From NCBI GenBank assembly GCA_900110395.1, contig FODP01000003.1, forward strand, positions 124,001-188,000: 64,000 nucleotides of DNA. The letters run 5' to 3'. The notes under the pieces were generated by a model, which was given only the letters and a program-made list of their open reading frames with translations, was not told where the DNA came from and made no database searches. This document shows, piece after piece, positions 17,295 through 27,369 of the stretch. A program made the translations under genes and the position numbers. The first letter of the stretch is position 1. Each line of letters starts with the position of its first letter. The DNA is from Rhodospirillales bacterium URHD0017. GTDB lineage: Bacteria > Pseudomonadota > Alphaproteobacteria > Reyranellales > Reyranellaceae.

Positions 17295-17663
17295 ATGATC
17301 AGCCTGCTGCCCCCGCCCTCTGAAAGAGACGACTTGGCGCCCGACATGCAGCGCGCCGCGCATTACATCGATGCCCATCTCGACGATTCGTTGACGATCG
17401 GCGAGGTCGCCGCCGCGGCAGGCATTGCAGGACGCACGCTCCACAAGCACTTCCACGACGAGTGCGGCACGTCGCCGATGCGCTACGTTCGCGACTGCCG
17501 CTTCACCCAGGTGCGCCAGGCTCTGTTGCTGGCCGGCCAACGGGACAGCGTGACAACGATCGCCTTCCACTGGGGCTTCTGCCATCTCGGCCGCTTCTCG
17601 GTGGAATACCGCAAGCGCTACGGCGAGACGCCGTCCGAAACTTTGCGCCGCCAGCGCGGTTAG
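17295..17663 (+). CDS. AraC-family regulator consisting only of the HTH domain
   Basis: Only 122 residues, made up almost wholly of the two helix-turn-helix motifs: LTIGEVAAAAGIAGRTLHKHF and VTTIAFHWGFCHLGRFSVEYRKRYGETPSE. The usual sensor domain is missing, as in MarA/SoxS-type proteins. This makes it a candidate for control by its own abundance rather than by a bound ligand. The ATG at 17295 has GAGGAG five bases upstream. It diverges from the AurF-like oxygenase gene. A small dyad TCGCGG / CCGCGA lies in the shared spacer near 17178-17194. Confidence 0.88.
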   Translation: MISLLPPPSERDDLAPDMQRAAHYIDAHLDDSLTIGEVAAAAGIAGRTLHKHFHDECGTSPMRYVRDCRFTQVRQALLLAGQRDSVTTIAFHWGFCHLGRFSVEYRKRYGETPSETLRRQRG

Positions 17664-17710
17664 CCGGGAGCATCTTGTCGTGATTCGGACCGCGGGCGTT
17701 CCGCGCTCCG

Positions 17711-18487
17711 CTACTCCTCCTCGTGCTTGCGCTTGGCGAGGTATTTGATCACGCCGTGGAACGAGCGCACCTCCTGCTCGGTCATGGCCGTGCGCTGCAG
17801 GAGCGCGCGCAGGTTGTTCACCATCGCCGGCCGCATCGCCTTGTTGCGAAGGAAGCCTGACTGATCGAGCGCGCGCTCGAGATGGGCGAACAGGTTCTGC
17901 AGCTCGTCCTTCGTCGCAGGCCGCGTCGAATGGTCGGACATGCGCTCGGCCGGCCCCTCCTCTTCCGCCATTGCCCATTCATAGGACACCAGCAGGACAG
18001 CCTGGGCGATGTTCAGCGAAGAGAATTGCGGGTTGAGCGGGATCGAGAGCGCGGTGTCGGCCTGCACCATGTCGTCGTTGGTGAGTCCGGTGCGCTCCGG
18101 TCCGAACAGGATGCCAACCTTGTCGCCCTCGGCCGTCCAGCGGCGCATCTCGGCGGCGGCACGACGCGGCGTGACGATGCGCTGGCTGAGCTCACGGTTG
18201 CGCGCCGTGGTCGCGACGACGCGCCCGAGGCCGACCACCGCCGCCTCGACCGTGTCGAACACCTTGGCCTTGTCCAGCACCACGTCGGCGCCGGACGCTG
18301 CGCGCTCAGCCTTGGGGTTCGGCCAGCCGTCGCGCGGCGCGACCAGGCGCAGGCTCGACAGGCCGCAATTCAGCATGGCGCGCGCCGCCATGCCGATGTT
18401 CTCGCCGAGCTGGGGGCGCACCAGGATGATCGTCGGCGCGACGGTGGTAGTGGCGCGGCCTTTGGCGGAACGTCCCATGCGCGGCAC
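17711..18487 (-). CDS. trmJ: tRNA/rRNA 2'-O-methyltransferase of the SPOUT class (TrmJ-like)
   Basis: A 258-residue SpoU/TrmJ protein with the three conserved motifs: PQLGENIGMAARAM, GILFGPERTGLTNDD and SIPLNPQFSSLNIAQAV, the last forming the knotted SAM site. TrmJ methylates the ribose of position 32 in several tRNAs. The C-terminal extension of about 80 residues fits TrmJ rather than TrmL. It begins 12 bases after the LacI-type gene and may be read together with it. The first 12 residues are basic and poorly conserved, so a start nine bases later is possible. Confidence 0.88.
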   Translation of the reverse strand: MPRMGRSAKGRATTTVAPTIILVRPQLGENIGMAARAMLNCGLSSLRLVAPRDGWPNPKAERAASGADVVLDKAKVFDTVEAAVVGLGRVVATTARNRELSQRIVTPRRAAAEMRRWTAEGDKVGILFGPERTGLTNDDMVQADTALSIPLNPQFSSLNIAQAVLLVSYEWAMAEEEGPAERMSDHSTRPATKDELQNLFAHLERALDQSGFLRNKAMRPAMVNNLRALLQRTAMTEQEVRSFHGVIKYLAKRKHEEE

Positions 18488-18499
18488 TTCTAGCGGAAG

Positions 18500-19525
18500 C
18501 TAGGGCAGGTTGTCCTTCACGAAGACGTCGATGCGGATGCGCTCCTGGGCGGCGTTGATCGCCCGGTCTTCACAGTAGGCAAGCAGGACCCGCGCCGCCG
18601 AGCGCGCTTCGTGGCCGGCGTCCTGGTTGACCACGGCCGCCATCGTGCCCGACAGCAGAAAGCGGCGCGTGTCGGGCGTGAGCTCGTGGCCGACGAAAAC
18701 GATGTCGCCGGCCCGCCTCGCCGTTTCGAGCGCGGCCACCGCGCCGCGCTTGCCGGCTCCGATGACATAGAGTCCGATGAGCCCGGGGTGCGCATTGAGG
18801 AGATCCTCCGTTGCTTCCCGTGTGCGTTCGCGGTCGTCGCGGCCCTCGCGCGTCGCGGCGACGTCGAGATGGGGCGCCACCTCGCTCAGCGCCTGGACGA
18901 AGCCGGCGAGACGCTCGGCGTGGTCGCGCAGCGCCAGCGAGCCCGCGATCACGCCGACAGCGCCGAGCCGCGCGCCGACGAAGCGGCCAAGCAGCGTGCC
19001 GGCCGTGCGACCTGCGGCGAAGTTCGCCAGGCCGACATAGTGGTGCCGACGCGAGGTCGGCACGTCGGACACCAGGGTGACGACATGGCGCCCGGCCAGG
19101 ACGAGCGCGTCGATGGCCTCGCGCACCGCGGGATGGTCGAGCGCCACGACCGCGAAGCCGTCGTAGTCCGGGCCGAGCCGAGCCAGCTCGTGCGCCAGCA
19201 CCGGGCCATCGAACACGTCGACATGCACGAGCTCGATATCGGCGCGCTCCTCCGCCATCCATGCCGCCGTCTCGCGCACCGCCTCGGCGAGCTGGCTCAT
19301 GAATACGTTGTCGCCCAGCGGCAGCACGAAGCAGAAACGCCAACGCTGTCCGCGCGCCAGCGCCGCGGCGGCACGGTCCGGCCGATAGCTCAGGCGCTGG
19401 GCGGCATTCTCGATCTTGCGGCGCGTCTGCTCGCGCACGCCCGGGCGGCCGTTGAGAGCGCGATCGGCCGTGGCGAGGCTGACCCCGGCGGCTCGGGCGA
19501 CATCTTCGAGTGTACGGCGCGTCAT
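18500..19525 (-). CDS. LacI-family transcriptional regulator
   Basis: A 341-residue regulator. The N-terminal helix-turn-helix [21 protein letters not shown] and hinge [10 protein letters not shown] are followed by a periplasmic-binding-type sugar domain. The variant ATADRALNG in place of the usual TVSRVLNG is seen in a subgroup of alphaproteobacterial sugar regulators. Its gene is last in a set with a xylose-type ABC importer, 6 bases downstream of the ATPase stop, so it probably controls that importer in response to the imported sugar. Confidence 0.92.
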   Translation of the reverse strand: MTRRTLEDVARAAGVSLATADRALNGRPGVREQTRRKIENAAQRLSYRPDRAAAALARGQRWRFCFVLPLGDNVFMSQLAEAVRETAAWMAEERADIELVHVDVFDGPVLAHELARLGPDYDGFAVVALDHPAVREAIDALVLAGRHVVTLVSDVPTSRRHHYVGLANFAAGRTAGTLLGRFVGARLGAVGVIAGSLALRDHAERLAGFVQALSEVAPHLDVAATREGRDDRERTREATEDLLNAHPGLIGLYVIGAGKRGAVAALETARRAGDIVFVGHELTPDTRRFLLSGTMAAVVNQDAGHEARSAARVLLAYCEDRAINAAQERIRIDVFVKDNLP

Positions 19526-19531
19526 GGCTGG

Positions 19532-20323
19532 TCAGGCGGTACCCGCGGCAAGAGCACCCGGCCCGGGAACGGCGGCGGCCGGGCATGTGCCGAGGATGAT
19601 CATGCCCAGCACCTCGTCCTTGGTCACGGCATGTGTGCGCGCGGTGCCGACGAGCCTGCCGTTCTTCATCACCGCCACGCGATCGGCAAGGTCGAATACG
19701 TCGTGGATGTCATGGCTGATGAGGAAGATGCCGATCCCTTCCTTCTTGAGCTGGACGATGAGATCGGCGACCTGCTGGGTCTCCTGCGGGCCGAGTGCCG
19801 CCGTCGGTTCGTCCATGATCAGGACGCGGGCGTTGAAGTGGATCGCCCGCGCGATGGCCACCGCCTGGCGCTGGCCGCCCGACAAGGCGCGCACCGGCTC
19901 CTTGAACTTGGCGAAGTGCGGATTGAGGCGCGCCATCACCTTGCGCGTCTCGACCTCCATGGCGACGTCATCGAGCGTGCCCCAGCCGCTGCGCAGTTCT
20001 CGCCCCAGGAACAGGTTGGCCGCCGCGTCGAGATTCTCGGCAAGCGCCAGTGTCTGGTAGATCGTCTCGATGCCGTAGCGCCTTGCGTCGCGCGGGCTGT
20101 GGATCGTGGCCGGCCGGCCGTCGATCCGGATGTCGCCGGCATCGGGCCGGTAGGCGCCCGACAGCATCTTGATCAACGTCGACTTGCCGGCGCCGTTGTG
20201 GCCAAGCAGCCCCACGACCTCGCCGCCTGACAGGTCGAGCGACACGTCGTCGACGGCGCGCACGCCGCCGAAGCTGATGCTCATGCCGCGCATCTCGACC
20301 AGCGAGGACCGGGCGTCGCTCAT
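19532..20323 (-). CDS. Sugar ABC transporter ATP-binding protein (single-domain)
   Basis: A 263-residue ABC ATPase with Walker A (GHNGAGKST), signature (LSGGQRQAV), and Walker B ([10 protein letters not shown]) motifs. XylG or RbsA proteins normally have two ABC domains and about 500 residues; this one has a single domain, like the FrcA type of alphaproteobacteria, and should act as a dimer. Its ATG overlaps the permease stop by four bases and has GGGGAG six bases upstream. It powers import through the neighbouring XylH-like permease. Confidence 0.92.
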   Translation of the reverse strand: MSDARSSLVEMRGMSISFGGVRAVDDVSLDLSGGEVVGLLGHNGAGKSTLIKMLSGAYRPDAGDIRIDGRPATIHSPRDARRYGIETIYQTLALAENLDAAANLFLGRELRSGWGTLDDVAMEVETRKVMARLNPHFAKFKEPVRALSGGQRQAVAIARAIHFNARVLIMDEPTAALGPQETQQVADLIVQLKKEGIGIFLISHDIHDVFDLADRVAVMKNGRLVGTARTHAVTKDEVLGMIILGTCPAAAVPGPGALAAGTA

Positions 20324-21645
20324 GGCGCACTCCCCTTCAAGGTGCGCGAGCGATAGAGCCGGTCGAGCCATACGGCGACGACCAGCACGAAGCCGACGAC
20401 GATGTTCTGCAAGGGCGTGTCGAGGCCCATCAGCACCATGCCCGACTGCAGGCTCTGCATGACCAGCGCGCCCAGCATCGCGCCGGCGACGGTGCCCAGC
20501 CCGCCGCCCAGCGACGTGCCGCCGATCACGGCCGCGGCGATGACATAGAGCTCGTCGAGCATGCCCAGGGCGTTGGTTGCGGCGTTCAGGCGGGCGGTCG
20601 ATATGGCGGCCGCCACGGCGCACAGCATGCCCATCAGCACGAAGACCATGACGGTGACACGCCTGGTGTCGACGCCGGAGAGTTCCGTGGCTTCCGGATT
20701 GCCGCCCAGCGCGAACACGTAGCGGCCAAAACGCGTGCGCTGGGCGAGGAAGGTGACGACGATACCCACGGCAACGGCGATCAGCACCGGCAGGGCGAGG
20801 CCGTGCGCGATCGACAGGCCCTGCGGCGGCACCGTGAGGCCGCGCTCGGCGGCAATGCGCTCGGCGACGCGCGGCGGCAGATCGTAGCTGTTGGCAACCA
20901 GCACGACTGCCCACACGGCGAGACAGGCGAGCCCGGCGACGGTCACCTCGGCCCAGACCGGCCGAAGCGCAAAGCCGACCAGCCGGCGCCGCCGGCGGGC
21001 GTGCAGCGTGCGCCAGACGATGGCGGCGAAGGCGATCAGCGCCACGACCCATGTCCAGTTGGCGCCGATCGCGCCTTCGATGCCGCCGCCCATGCGCCGG
21101 AACGCGTCGTCCATCGGCGCCACGGTGCGGCCTGACGTGACCCACCAGGCGCAGCCGCGCCACACCAGCAGGCCGCCCAAGGTGACGATGAAGGCCGGCA
21201 CGCCGAGATAGGCGACAATGACGCCTTGCAGCAGCCCAATGGCCGCACCGACGGCGAGGCCGACGACGAGCGCGATGACCCAGATGAGCGGGTGATCGAA
21301 ACCGAGATACTTCGGCAGGAACTCCGCCTGCGTCACCCCCATGATCATGCCGACCAGGCCGAGGATCGAGCCGACCGAGAGGTCGATATGGCGCGCCACG
21401 ATCACCAGCACCATGCCGGCCGCCATGACGGCGACCGACGCGGTCTGCACCGAGAGGTTCCACAGGTTGCGCGGCGTCAGGAAGGCGCCGCCGGACAGGA
21501 GGTCGACGCCGATCCAGATCAGCGCCAGCGCGCCCAGCATGCCGACCAGCCGCGCGTCGATCTCGGTGGCGCGGAACAGATCAGCAAGGCCGCGCCGCTG
21601 GGACACGGCCACACGTTCTGATGCTCCGGAGAGCGATGGGTTCAC
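20320..21645 (-). CDS. Sugar ABC transporter permease, XylH-like
   Basis: A 441-residue membrane protein of the BPD_transp_2 family with about ten or more helices. The motif [18 protein letters not shown] and the long insert around [11 protein letters not shown] resemble XylH rather than RbsC. It starts with GTG one base after the stop of the binding-protein gene with no clear ribosome site, so coupled translation is likely. Together with the binding protein and ATPase it forms a pentose or related sugar importer. Confidence 0.9.
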   Translation of the reverse strand: MNPSLSGASERVAVSQRRGLADLFRATEIDARLVGMLGALALIWIGVDLLSGGAFLTPRNLWNLSVQTASVAVMAAGMVLVIVARHIDLSVGSILGLVGMIMGVTQAEFLPKYLGFDHPLIWVIALVVGLAVGAAIGLLQGVIVAYLGVPAFIVTLGGLLVWRGCAWWVTSGRTVAPMDDAFRRMGGGIEGAIGANWTWVVALIAFAAIVWRTLHARRRRRLVGFALRPVWAEVTVAGLACLAVWAVVLVANSYDLPPRVAERIAAERGLTVPPQGLSIAHGLALPVLIAVAVGIVVTFLAQRTRFGRYVFALGGNPEATELSGVDTRRVTVMVFVLMGMLCAVAAAISTARLNAATNALGMLDELYVIAAAVIGGTSLGGGLGTVAGAMLGALVMQSLQSGMVLMGLDTPLQNIVVGFVLVVAVWLDRLYRSRTLKGSAP

Positions 21646-21646
21646 T

Positions 21647-22690
21647 TCAGTTGCAGGCCTTGGCCGTGCCCGCCTTCACGCCGCGGCAGACCACGTCCTT
21701 CGGGACCCAGCCGGCCTGGATGACGACGTCCAGGTTGTCCTTGGTGATCGGCACCGGCGTGAGCAGGATCGAGGTCATCGCGACCTTGCGCGGACCGTCG
21801 GCCCAGCTCCTGGTGCCTTGCAACGCCGCGAGCTTGGTGCCCTTGGCGAGCGTCATCGCCTGCTCGCCCGCCGTGCGGCCGAGCAAGCGTGCGTCCTTCC
21901 ACACGCTCACGGTCTGCGTGCCGAGCGCGACGCGGTTCAGCGCCGCGTGGTCGCCGTCCTGGCCCGAGACCGGCACCGATCCCGCCATCCCCTGCGCTGC
22001 AAGCGCGGCAACGGCGCCGCCCGCCGTGCCGTCGTTCGAGGCCACGACCGCGTCGACCTTGTTGCGGTTGGCGGTCAGGAACTGCTCCATGTTGCGTTGC
22101 GCGTTGGCCGGCAACCAGCCGTCGGTATAGGCCTCGCCGACGTTCTTGACCTTGCCGCCCTTGATTGCGTCGCCCAGCACCTCCATCTGGCCGGAGAACA
22201 GGAAATCGGCGTTGGGATCGGCCGACGAGCCCTTGATGAAGACGTAGTTGCCGTCGGGCTTCGCCTTGAACACCTCTCGGGCCTGGATGCGGCCCACTTC
22301 CTTGTTGTCGAAGGTGATGTAGAGCACGTCCTTCATCTCGATCAGGCGATCGTAGCCGATCACCGGGATGCCTTCGTTCATCGCCTTCTCGATCGCCGGG
22401 CGCACGGCGTTGGCATCCTGCGCCAGCACGATCAGTGCCTTGGCGCCGCGCGCGATCAGCGCTTCGATATCGGTGACCTGCTTGGCGGCGTTGCTCTGCG
22501 CGTCGGCCGAGACGTAGGTGCCGCCGCCGGCCGCGATCGCCGCCTTGATCGCCGCCTCGTCGGTCTTCCAGCGCTCTTCCTGGAAATTCGACCAGCTCAC
22601 GCCGATCACCTGCGCCCGTGCGGGGCTGCTTGCTGCAATGCCGGCCAGAACGACGGCGCCGATCAGCGCCGCAAAGGACGTGCGTGCCAT
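21647..22690 (-). CDS. Sugar ABC transporter substrate-binding protein, XylF-like
   Basis: A 347-residue exported protein (signal peptide [21 protein letters not shown] with cleavage near ARAQ). It resembles D-xylose-binding Xyl[21 protein letters not shown] at the start, VIGYDRLI in the middle, [13 protein letters not shown] and [12 protein letters not shown] later. It collects a sugar, probably xylose or a related pentose, for the permease and ATPase downstream. AGGAGG is five bases ahead of the ATG. No xylose isomerase or kinase gene is in the window, so the sugar's fate cannot be read here. Confidence 0.9.
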   Translation of the reverse strand: MARTSFAALIGAVVLAGIAASSPARAQVIGVSWSNFQEERWKTDEAAIKAAIAAGGGTYVSADAQSNAAKQVTDIEALIARGAKALIVLAQDANAVRPAIEKAMNEGIPVIGYDRLIEMKDVLYITFDNKEVGRIQAREVFKAKPDGNYVFIKGSSADPNADFLFSGQMEVLGDAIKGGKVKNVGEAYTDGWLPANAQRNMEQFLTANRNKVDAVVASNDGTAGGAVAALAAQGMAGSVPVSGQDGDHAALNRVALGTQTVSVWKDARLLGRTAGEQAMTLAKGTKLAALQGTRSWADGPRKVAMTSILLTPVPITKDNLDVVIQAGWVPKDVVCRGVKAGTAKACN

Positions 22691-22737
22691 GTTTCCTCCT
22701 GCTTGTGCTTGGCCGCGCGACTCGATCGATGCGGCAC

Positions 22738-22752
22738 CATCAAATTATGATG
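22738..22752. promoter_or_regulatory. Candidate operator ahead of the sugar importer
   Basis: A perfect dyad CATCA-AATTA-TGATG lies 48 bases upstream of the binding-protein start, in an AT-rich pocket. It could be the site of the LacI-type regulator at the end of the operon, although most LacI sites have a central CG, which this lacks. The rest of the 22691-22800 spacer shows no clear promoter. Confidence 0.35.
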
Positions 22753-22800
22753 TGCGCACCTCATCACCGTCAACATAGCGAGGTCAAGTTAGCCTAAAGT

Positions 22801-24294
22801 CTAACGTGCCAGCATCTGCCGGCGCATCAGCAGGAGCAGCGGTATCACCAGCAGGCTGCAGATCGTCATGGCCCGGAAGTCGTTGAGGTAGCCGATCATC
22901 GCCGCCTGCCGGTTGATCTCGGCATCCCACACCGCGAGCATCTGCGAATCGGGGCCGGGCATGACGCGGCCAAACGGCCAGCCGGCGCTGTAGGGCGTGA
23001 GCTGGCCGACCAGTTCCGCGCGATTCACCTGGGTGTTGCGGGCGAGCAGCGACACCAGCACGGCGATGCCGACCGAGGCGCCGAGATTGCGCATCAGCGC
23101 ATTGATCGCCGCCCCCTCGGTGCGCAGGCGCGGCGGCAGGGTGGCGAAGGTGAGCGTGGTGAGCGGCGGGAAGACGAGTCCCAGCGCAAAGCCCAGCAGC
23201 ACGCCGTTCCAGATGATCTGGCTCTCGCTGACCTCGAGGGTGAAGGTCGTCATCTCCCACAGCGACAGCGCGCACAGGCCGAAGCCCAGCGCGATCATGA
23301 TGCGGGCGTCGAAGCGGCCGATCAGGCGCGACACCAGCATCATGGAGATCATCATGCCGGCACCGCGCGGCGCCAGCACGATGCCGGTGGTGAACACCGG
23401 ATAGCCCTTCAGCTGCTGCAGGAAGGGCGGCATGAGGGTCGCCGTGACGATCAGCACCAGGCCGGTGATGGCGGTCAGGATCAGGCCGACCGAGAGGTTG
23501 CGGTCGCGGAACAGGTCGCGCGACAGGAATGGGTGATGATCGGTCATCACGTGGATCAGGAACATCGCGAAGGCGACGCCCGCCACCAGGGTCTCGACGA
23601 TGATCTCGATCGAATCGAACCAGTCGAGCTGCTGGCCACGATCGAGCATGAGCTGGAAGCTGCCGATGGCGATGGCGAGGAGGACGAAGCCCAGCATGTC
23701 GAACGGCCGCCGACGGTCGTGCGCGGTGTCACGCACCAGAATCAGGATGCCGGTGGCGCACAGCAGGCCGACCGGCAAGTTGACGTAGAATACCCAGCGC
23801 CAGGTGAATTCGTCGGTCAGCCAGCCACCGAGCGACGGGCCGACGATCGGGCCGATCATGGTGCCGACGCCCCACATCGCCATCGCCTTGCCCTGCTCCT
23901 CGCGCGGATAGGTGTCCATCATGATCGCCTGCGAGACGGGCACGAGCGCCGCGCCAAAGCCGCCCTGCAGGGCGCGGAACAGCACGAGCTGGTCGAGCGT
24001 CTGGGCTGCCCCGCACAGCATCGACACGATGGTGAAGCCGACCACGCAGGTCGAGAGCGTGCGGCGCAGGCCGAAGCGCGTGGCGCTGAAGCCCGCGAAC
24101 GGCGTCATGATGGCGGAGGCCACGATATAGGATGTCACCACCCAGGAGACCTGCTCCTGGGTCGCCGACAGCGAGCCCTGGATCGAGGGCAGCGCCACGT
24201 TGGCAATGGTGCCGTCGAGTGCATGCATGATCGTGGCCATCATCACCACGATGGTGATCAGACCGCGCCGGCGCCTGACGGCCGGATCGATCAT
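22801..24294 (-). CDS. DHA2-family MFS drug exporter, EmrB-like
   Basis: A 497-residue protein with about 14 membrane helices. Landmarks are the ALDGTIANVALPSIQGSL helix 1 motif, WVVTSYIVASAIMTPFAGF, and the motif C-like segment GPIVGPSLGGWLTDEFTWRW. EmrB proteins export hydrophobic toxic compounds by proton antiport together with an EmrA adaptor. The ATG at 24294 overlaps the stop of the adaptor gene by four bases, so they are translated together. No outer membrane channel gene lies nearby. Confidence 0.93.
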   Translation of the reverse strand: MIDPAVRRRRGLITIVVMMATIMHALDGTIANVALPSIQGSLSATQEQVSWVVTSYIVASAIMTPFAGFSATRFGLRRTLSTCVVGFTIVSMLCGAAQTLDQLVLFRALQGGFGAALVPVSQAIMMDTYPREEQGKAMAMWGVGTMIGPIVGPSLGGWLTDEFTWRWVFYVNLPVGLLCATGILILVRDTAHDRRRPFDMLGFVLLAIAIGSFQLMLDRGQQLDWFDSIEIIVETLVAGVAFAMFLIHVMTDHHPFLSRDLFRDRNLSVGLILTAITGLVLIVTATLMPPFLQQLKGYPVFTTGIVLAPRGAGMMISMMLVSRLIGRFDARIMIALGFGLCALSLWEMTTFTLEVSESQIIWNGVLLGFALGLVFPPLTTLTFATLPPRLRTEGAAINALMRNLGASVGIAVLVSLLARNTQVNRAELVGQLTPYSAGWPFGRVMPGPDSQMLAVWDAEINRQAAMIGYLNDFRAMTICSLLVIPLLLLMRRQMLAR

Positions 24295-25451
24295 GGCTTC
24301 GCGGTAGCCGAAGCGTTCGACAGGCCGAAGGTCTTGGCGAGCCCGGCGAGCAGGCTGCCGACCGAGCGGCTGTGGCCGGTGTCGATCTCGACGGTCGTGC
24401 TCATGCCGACGCGCAATGGCGGATCGCCCTCGCGGCAGGTGACGGCGATGCGCACGGGGATGCGCTGCACCACCTTCACCCAGTTGCCCGAGGCGTTCTG
24501 CGGCGGCAGCACGGCGAACTCCGCGCCCGTTGCCTGGGCGATACTCGCGATCTTGCCGGTGCATTCGGCGTCGGGATAGGTGTCGACCTTGACGATGGCG
24601 GTCTGGCCCGGCCGCACCAGGGTGAGCTCGGTCTCCTTGAAGTTGGCCTCGATCCAGAGATCGGTGTCGGCCACCACCACCATCACCGGCACGCCGGCGG
24701 TGGCGTAGCTGCCGGGCACCGGCCGCTTGGAGACGATGCCGTCGAGCGGCGATTCGATGGTGGTGCGGCGGAGCTGCAGCAAGGCCTCGTCACGCGCCGC
24801 CACCATCTGCTTGACCCGCGGATGGTCGTCGGTGCGGATCTTGGGATCGCCCGCGAGCTGCGCCTCGATGCGCTGCAGGTCCTCCTGCGCCGCCGAGATG
24901 CGCTGACGGGCGACGTCGAGGCCCATCCGCGTCTCCTGCAGCTTCTGCTGCGAGGCGATCTTCTTCTCGGCGAGGTCGGACTGGCGCTCGAATTCCTGCT
25001 GGGCGTAGTTCAGCTGGCTTTGTGCCGCCTTGATCTCCTCGCGCTTGGTCCGCCATTGCGCGCGCAAGCCCCTGATATCGGCACGCGTCGTCTCGATCTC
25101 GGCGTCGATCTTGGCGAGCAACAGGCGGTAGGACTGGTCGTCGAGCTTGAACAGGAGCTGGCCGCGCGAGACGTGCTGGTTCTCCTGCACCGGCACTTCG
25201 ACGATGATGCCGCTGAGTTCGGGCGCGATCTGGGCGCGATCGCCCTTCACATAGGCGTTGTCGGTCGAGACGTAGCGGCCGGACGACAGCCAGACGAACA
25301 GGCTAACGGCCAGCACGATCGCGGGCAGCGACCACATGACGGCTCGAGCCACGATACGCCGTTCCATGCGCGGCCGACGCTGAATGGCCGCGACCGGGGG
25401 CGTCACCGTCCCCGCCGGGGAACGGCCGTCCAGATGCTCTCCGTCTCGCAC
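24291..25451 (-). CDS. HlyD/EmrA-type efflux adaptor
   Basis: A protein of up to 386 residues. A cytosolic N-terminus leads to one membrane helix (AVMWSLPAIVLAVSLFVWL), then the lipoyl half GRYVSTDNAYVKGDRAQIAPE typical of EmrA, a long coiled coil from about residue 100 to 215, and the second half with TTIESPLDGIVSKRPV and GSYATAGVPVMVVV. It joins the EmrB-like exporter to an outer membrane channel. The start is uncertain: GTG at 25451 gives a cytosolic tail of usual length, while an ATG at 25367 lacks a ribosome site. Confidence 0.88.
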   Translation of the reverse strand: MRDGEHLDGRSPAGTVTPPVAAIQRRPRMERRIVARAVMWSLPAIVLAVSLFVWLSSGRYVSTDNAYVKGDRAQIAPELSGIIVEVPVQENQHVSRGQLLFKLDDQSYRLLLAKIDAEIETTRADIRGLRAQWRTKREEIKAAQSQLNYAQQEFERQSDLAEKKIASQQKLQETRMGLDVARQRISAAQEDLQRIEAQLAGDPKIRTDDHPRVKQMVAARDEALLQLRRTTIESPLDGIVSKRPVPGSYATAGVPVMVVVADTDLWIEANFKETELTLVRPGQTAIVKVDTYPDAECTGKIASIAQATGAEFAVLPPQNASGNWVKVVQRIPVRIAVTCREGDPPLRVGMSTTVEIDTGHSRSVGSLLAGLAKTFGLSNASATAKP

Positions 25452-25540
25452 CTATCTATGGTCTGCTGCGACCCCAGTGAGGTCAACTGGCTGCAGTGAC
25501 ATGGCAGGTAGGCGCTGCCGCCTCCCTTGCCGCTCATGTT

Positions 25541-25687
<147 letters not shown>

Positions 25688-25702
<15 letters not shown>

Positions 25703-27325
25703 AGCCTGATGCGCTGCGCTACTGAGTCCGTTCGCCGGTTTCGCCCCGTCGCGGAACAACTTGTAGGTGATGGCGTCGTAGAGCGCGTTGTAGGAAGCAT
25801 CGACTATGTTGGGCGACACGCCGATGGTCGACCAGCGGCGCATGGCGTCGGCGCTTTCGATCATGACGCGCGTCGTCGCCGCCGTTCCGCCCGCCGCATC
25901 GAGGATGCGGACCTTGAAGTCGACCAGCCGCATGTCCTGAAGCTCGGGATAGACCGGCAGCAGCGCCTTCCGCAGGGCAGCATCGAGCGCGTTCACCGGG
26001 CCGTTGCCCTCGCCCACTTCCATGGCGCGGCGGCCGCCGACATCGAGCTTCACCGTCGCTTCGGAGAGCGCGATGAGCTGGCCGCGTGCATTGACGCGCC
26101 GCTCTGCCAACACGCGGAAACTGTGCAAGGCGAAGTAGTCAGGCACGGTGTGCAGCTCATGGCGCGCCAAAAGCTCGAACGAGGCATCAGCGCCGTCGTA
26201 GGCATATCCCTCGGCCTCACGCTCCTTGACGATCTCCAGCAGCCGCGCGACGCCGGGATCCTTGGGATCGACGTCCAGGCCGATCTGGCGGAAGCGCGCC
26301 ATGATGTTGGAGCGGCCGGCCTGGTCGCTGACCACGATGACGCGCTGGTTGCCGACAGTCTCGGGATCGACATGCTCGTAGGTCTTGGGATCCTTCTCGA
26401 CGGCCGAGACGTGCAGGCCGCCCTTGTGCGCGAAGGCCCGCGTGCCGACATAGGCGGCGCTGCGGTTGGGTACGACGTTCAGCCGATCGTCGAGCAGGCG
26501 CGACAGATGGGTGAGGCGTTGCATCGCGCCGTCCTTCAAGCCGGTCTCGAAGCCCATCTTGAGCACCAGGTTGGGAATAAGAGCGATCATGTTGGCGTTG
26601 CCGCAGCGCTCGCCGAGCCCGTTGATCGTGCCCTGCACCTGGCGCACGCCGGCGCGGACGGCTGCCAGCGTGTTGGCGACGGCGTTCTCGGTGTCGTTGT
26701 GGGTGTGGATGCCGAGCCGCTCGCCCGGGATCTTCTTCACCACTTCGCCGACGATGCGCTCGATTTCGTGCGGCAACGAGCCGCCGTTGGTGTCGCAGAG
26801 CACCAGCCAGCGCGCGCCCGCCTTCTCGGCGGCAGCCAGGCAGGCCATCGCGTAGTCGGGATTGGCCTTGTAGCCGTCGAAGAAATGCTCGGCGTCGAAC
26901 ATCACCTCGTCCATGCGCCCCTTCGCATAGGCAAGCGAGTCCGAGATCATCTCGAGATACTCCTTGCGGTCGACTTCCAGCGCCACATCGACATGGAAGT
27001 CCCAGGTCTTGCCGACCATGCACACGTTGCGCGCCTTGGTCTGCAGGATGGCGGCCAGGCCCGGATCGTTGGCGGCGCTACGGCCGGCGCGGCGCGTCAT
27101 GCCGAAAGCCACGAACTTGGCATTCTGAAACTCAGGTGGATCGGCGAAGAAGCGATCGTCGGTCGGATTGGCGCCCGGCCACCCACCTTCGATGTAGTCG
27201 ATGCCCAAAAGATCGAGCTCACGCGCAATGGCGGCTTTGTCGGCGACGGTGAAGTCGACGCCCTGGGTCTGGGCGCCGTCTCGCAGGGTGGTGTCGAAGA
27301 GATAGAGGCGGTTGGACGAAGTCAT
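25688..27325 (-). CDS. cimA: (R)-citramalate synthase
   Basis: A 545-residue DRE-TIM enzyme. The catalytic start LYLFDTTLRDGAQTQGVDF, the metal-binding HTHNDTENAVANTL, and the GTINGLGERCGNANM loop are intact. The C-terminal regulatory domain runs from about residue 390. Length and DGAQTQGV point to the CimA type, which joins pyruvate and acetyl-CoA into citramalate for isoleucine synthesis by the threonine-independent route. The domain fits feedback control by isoleucine. The last codons (PLPR and the TAG stop) come from a GC-rich palindromic repeat, so the natural end may have been replaced. It diverges from the next gene across 44 bases. Confidence 0.92.
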
Positions 27326-27369
27326 CAGGAGAGCATCATAGTTGGCGAAAGCGCAGGGAGATATGCCTC

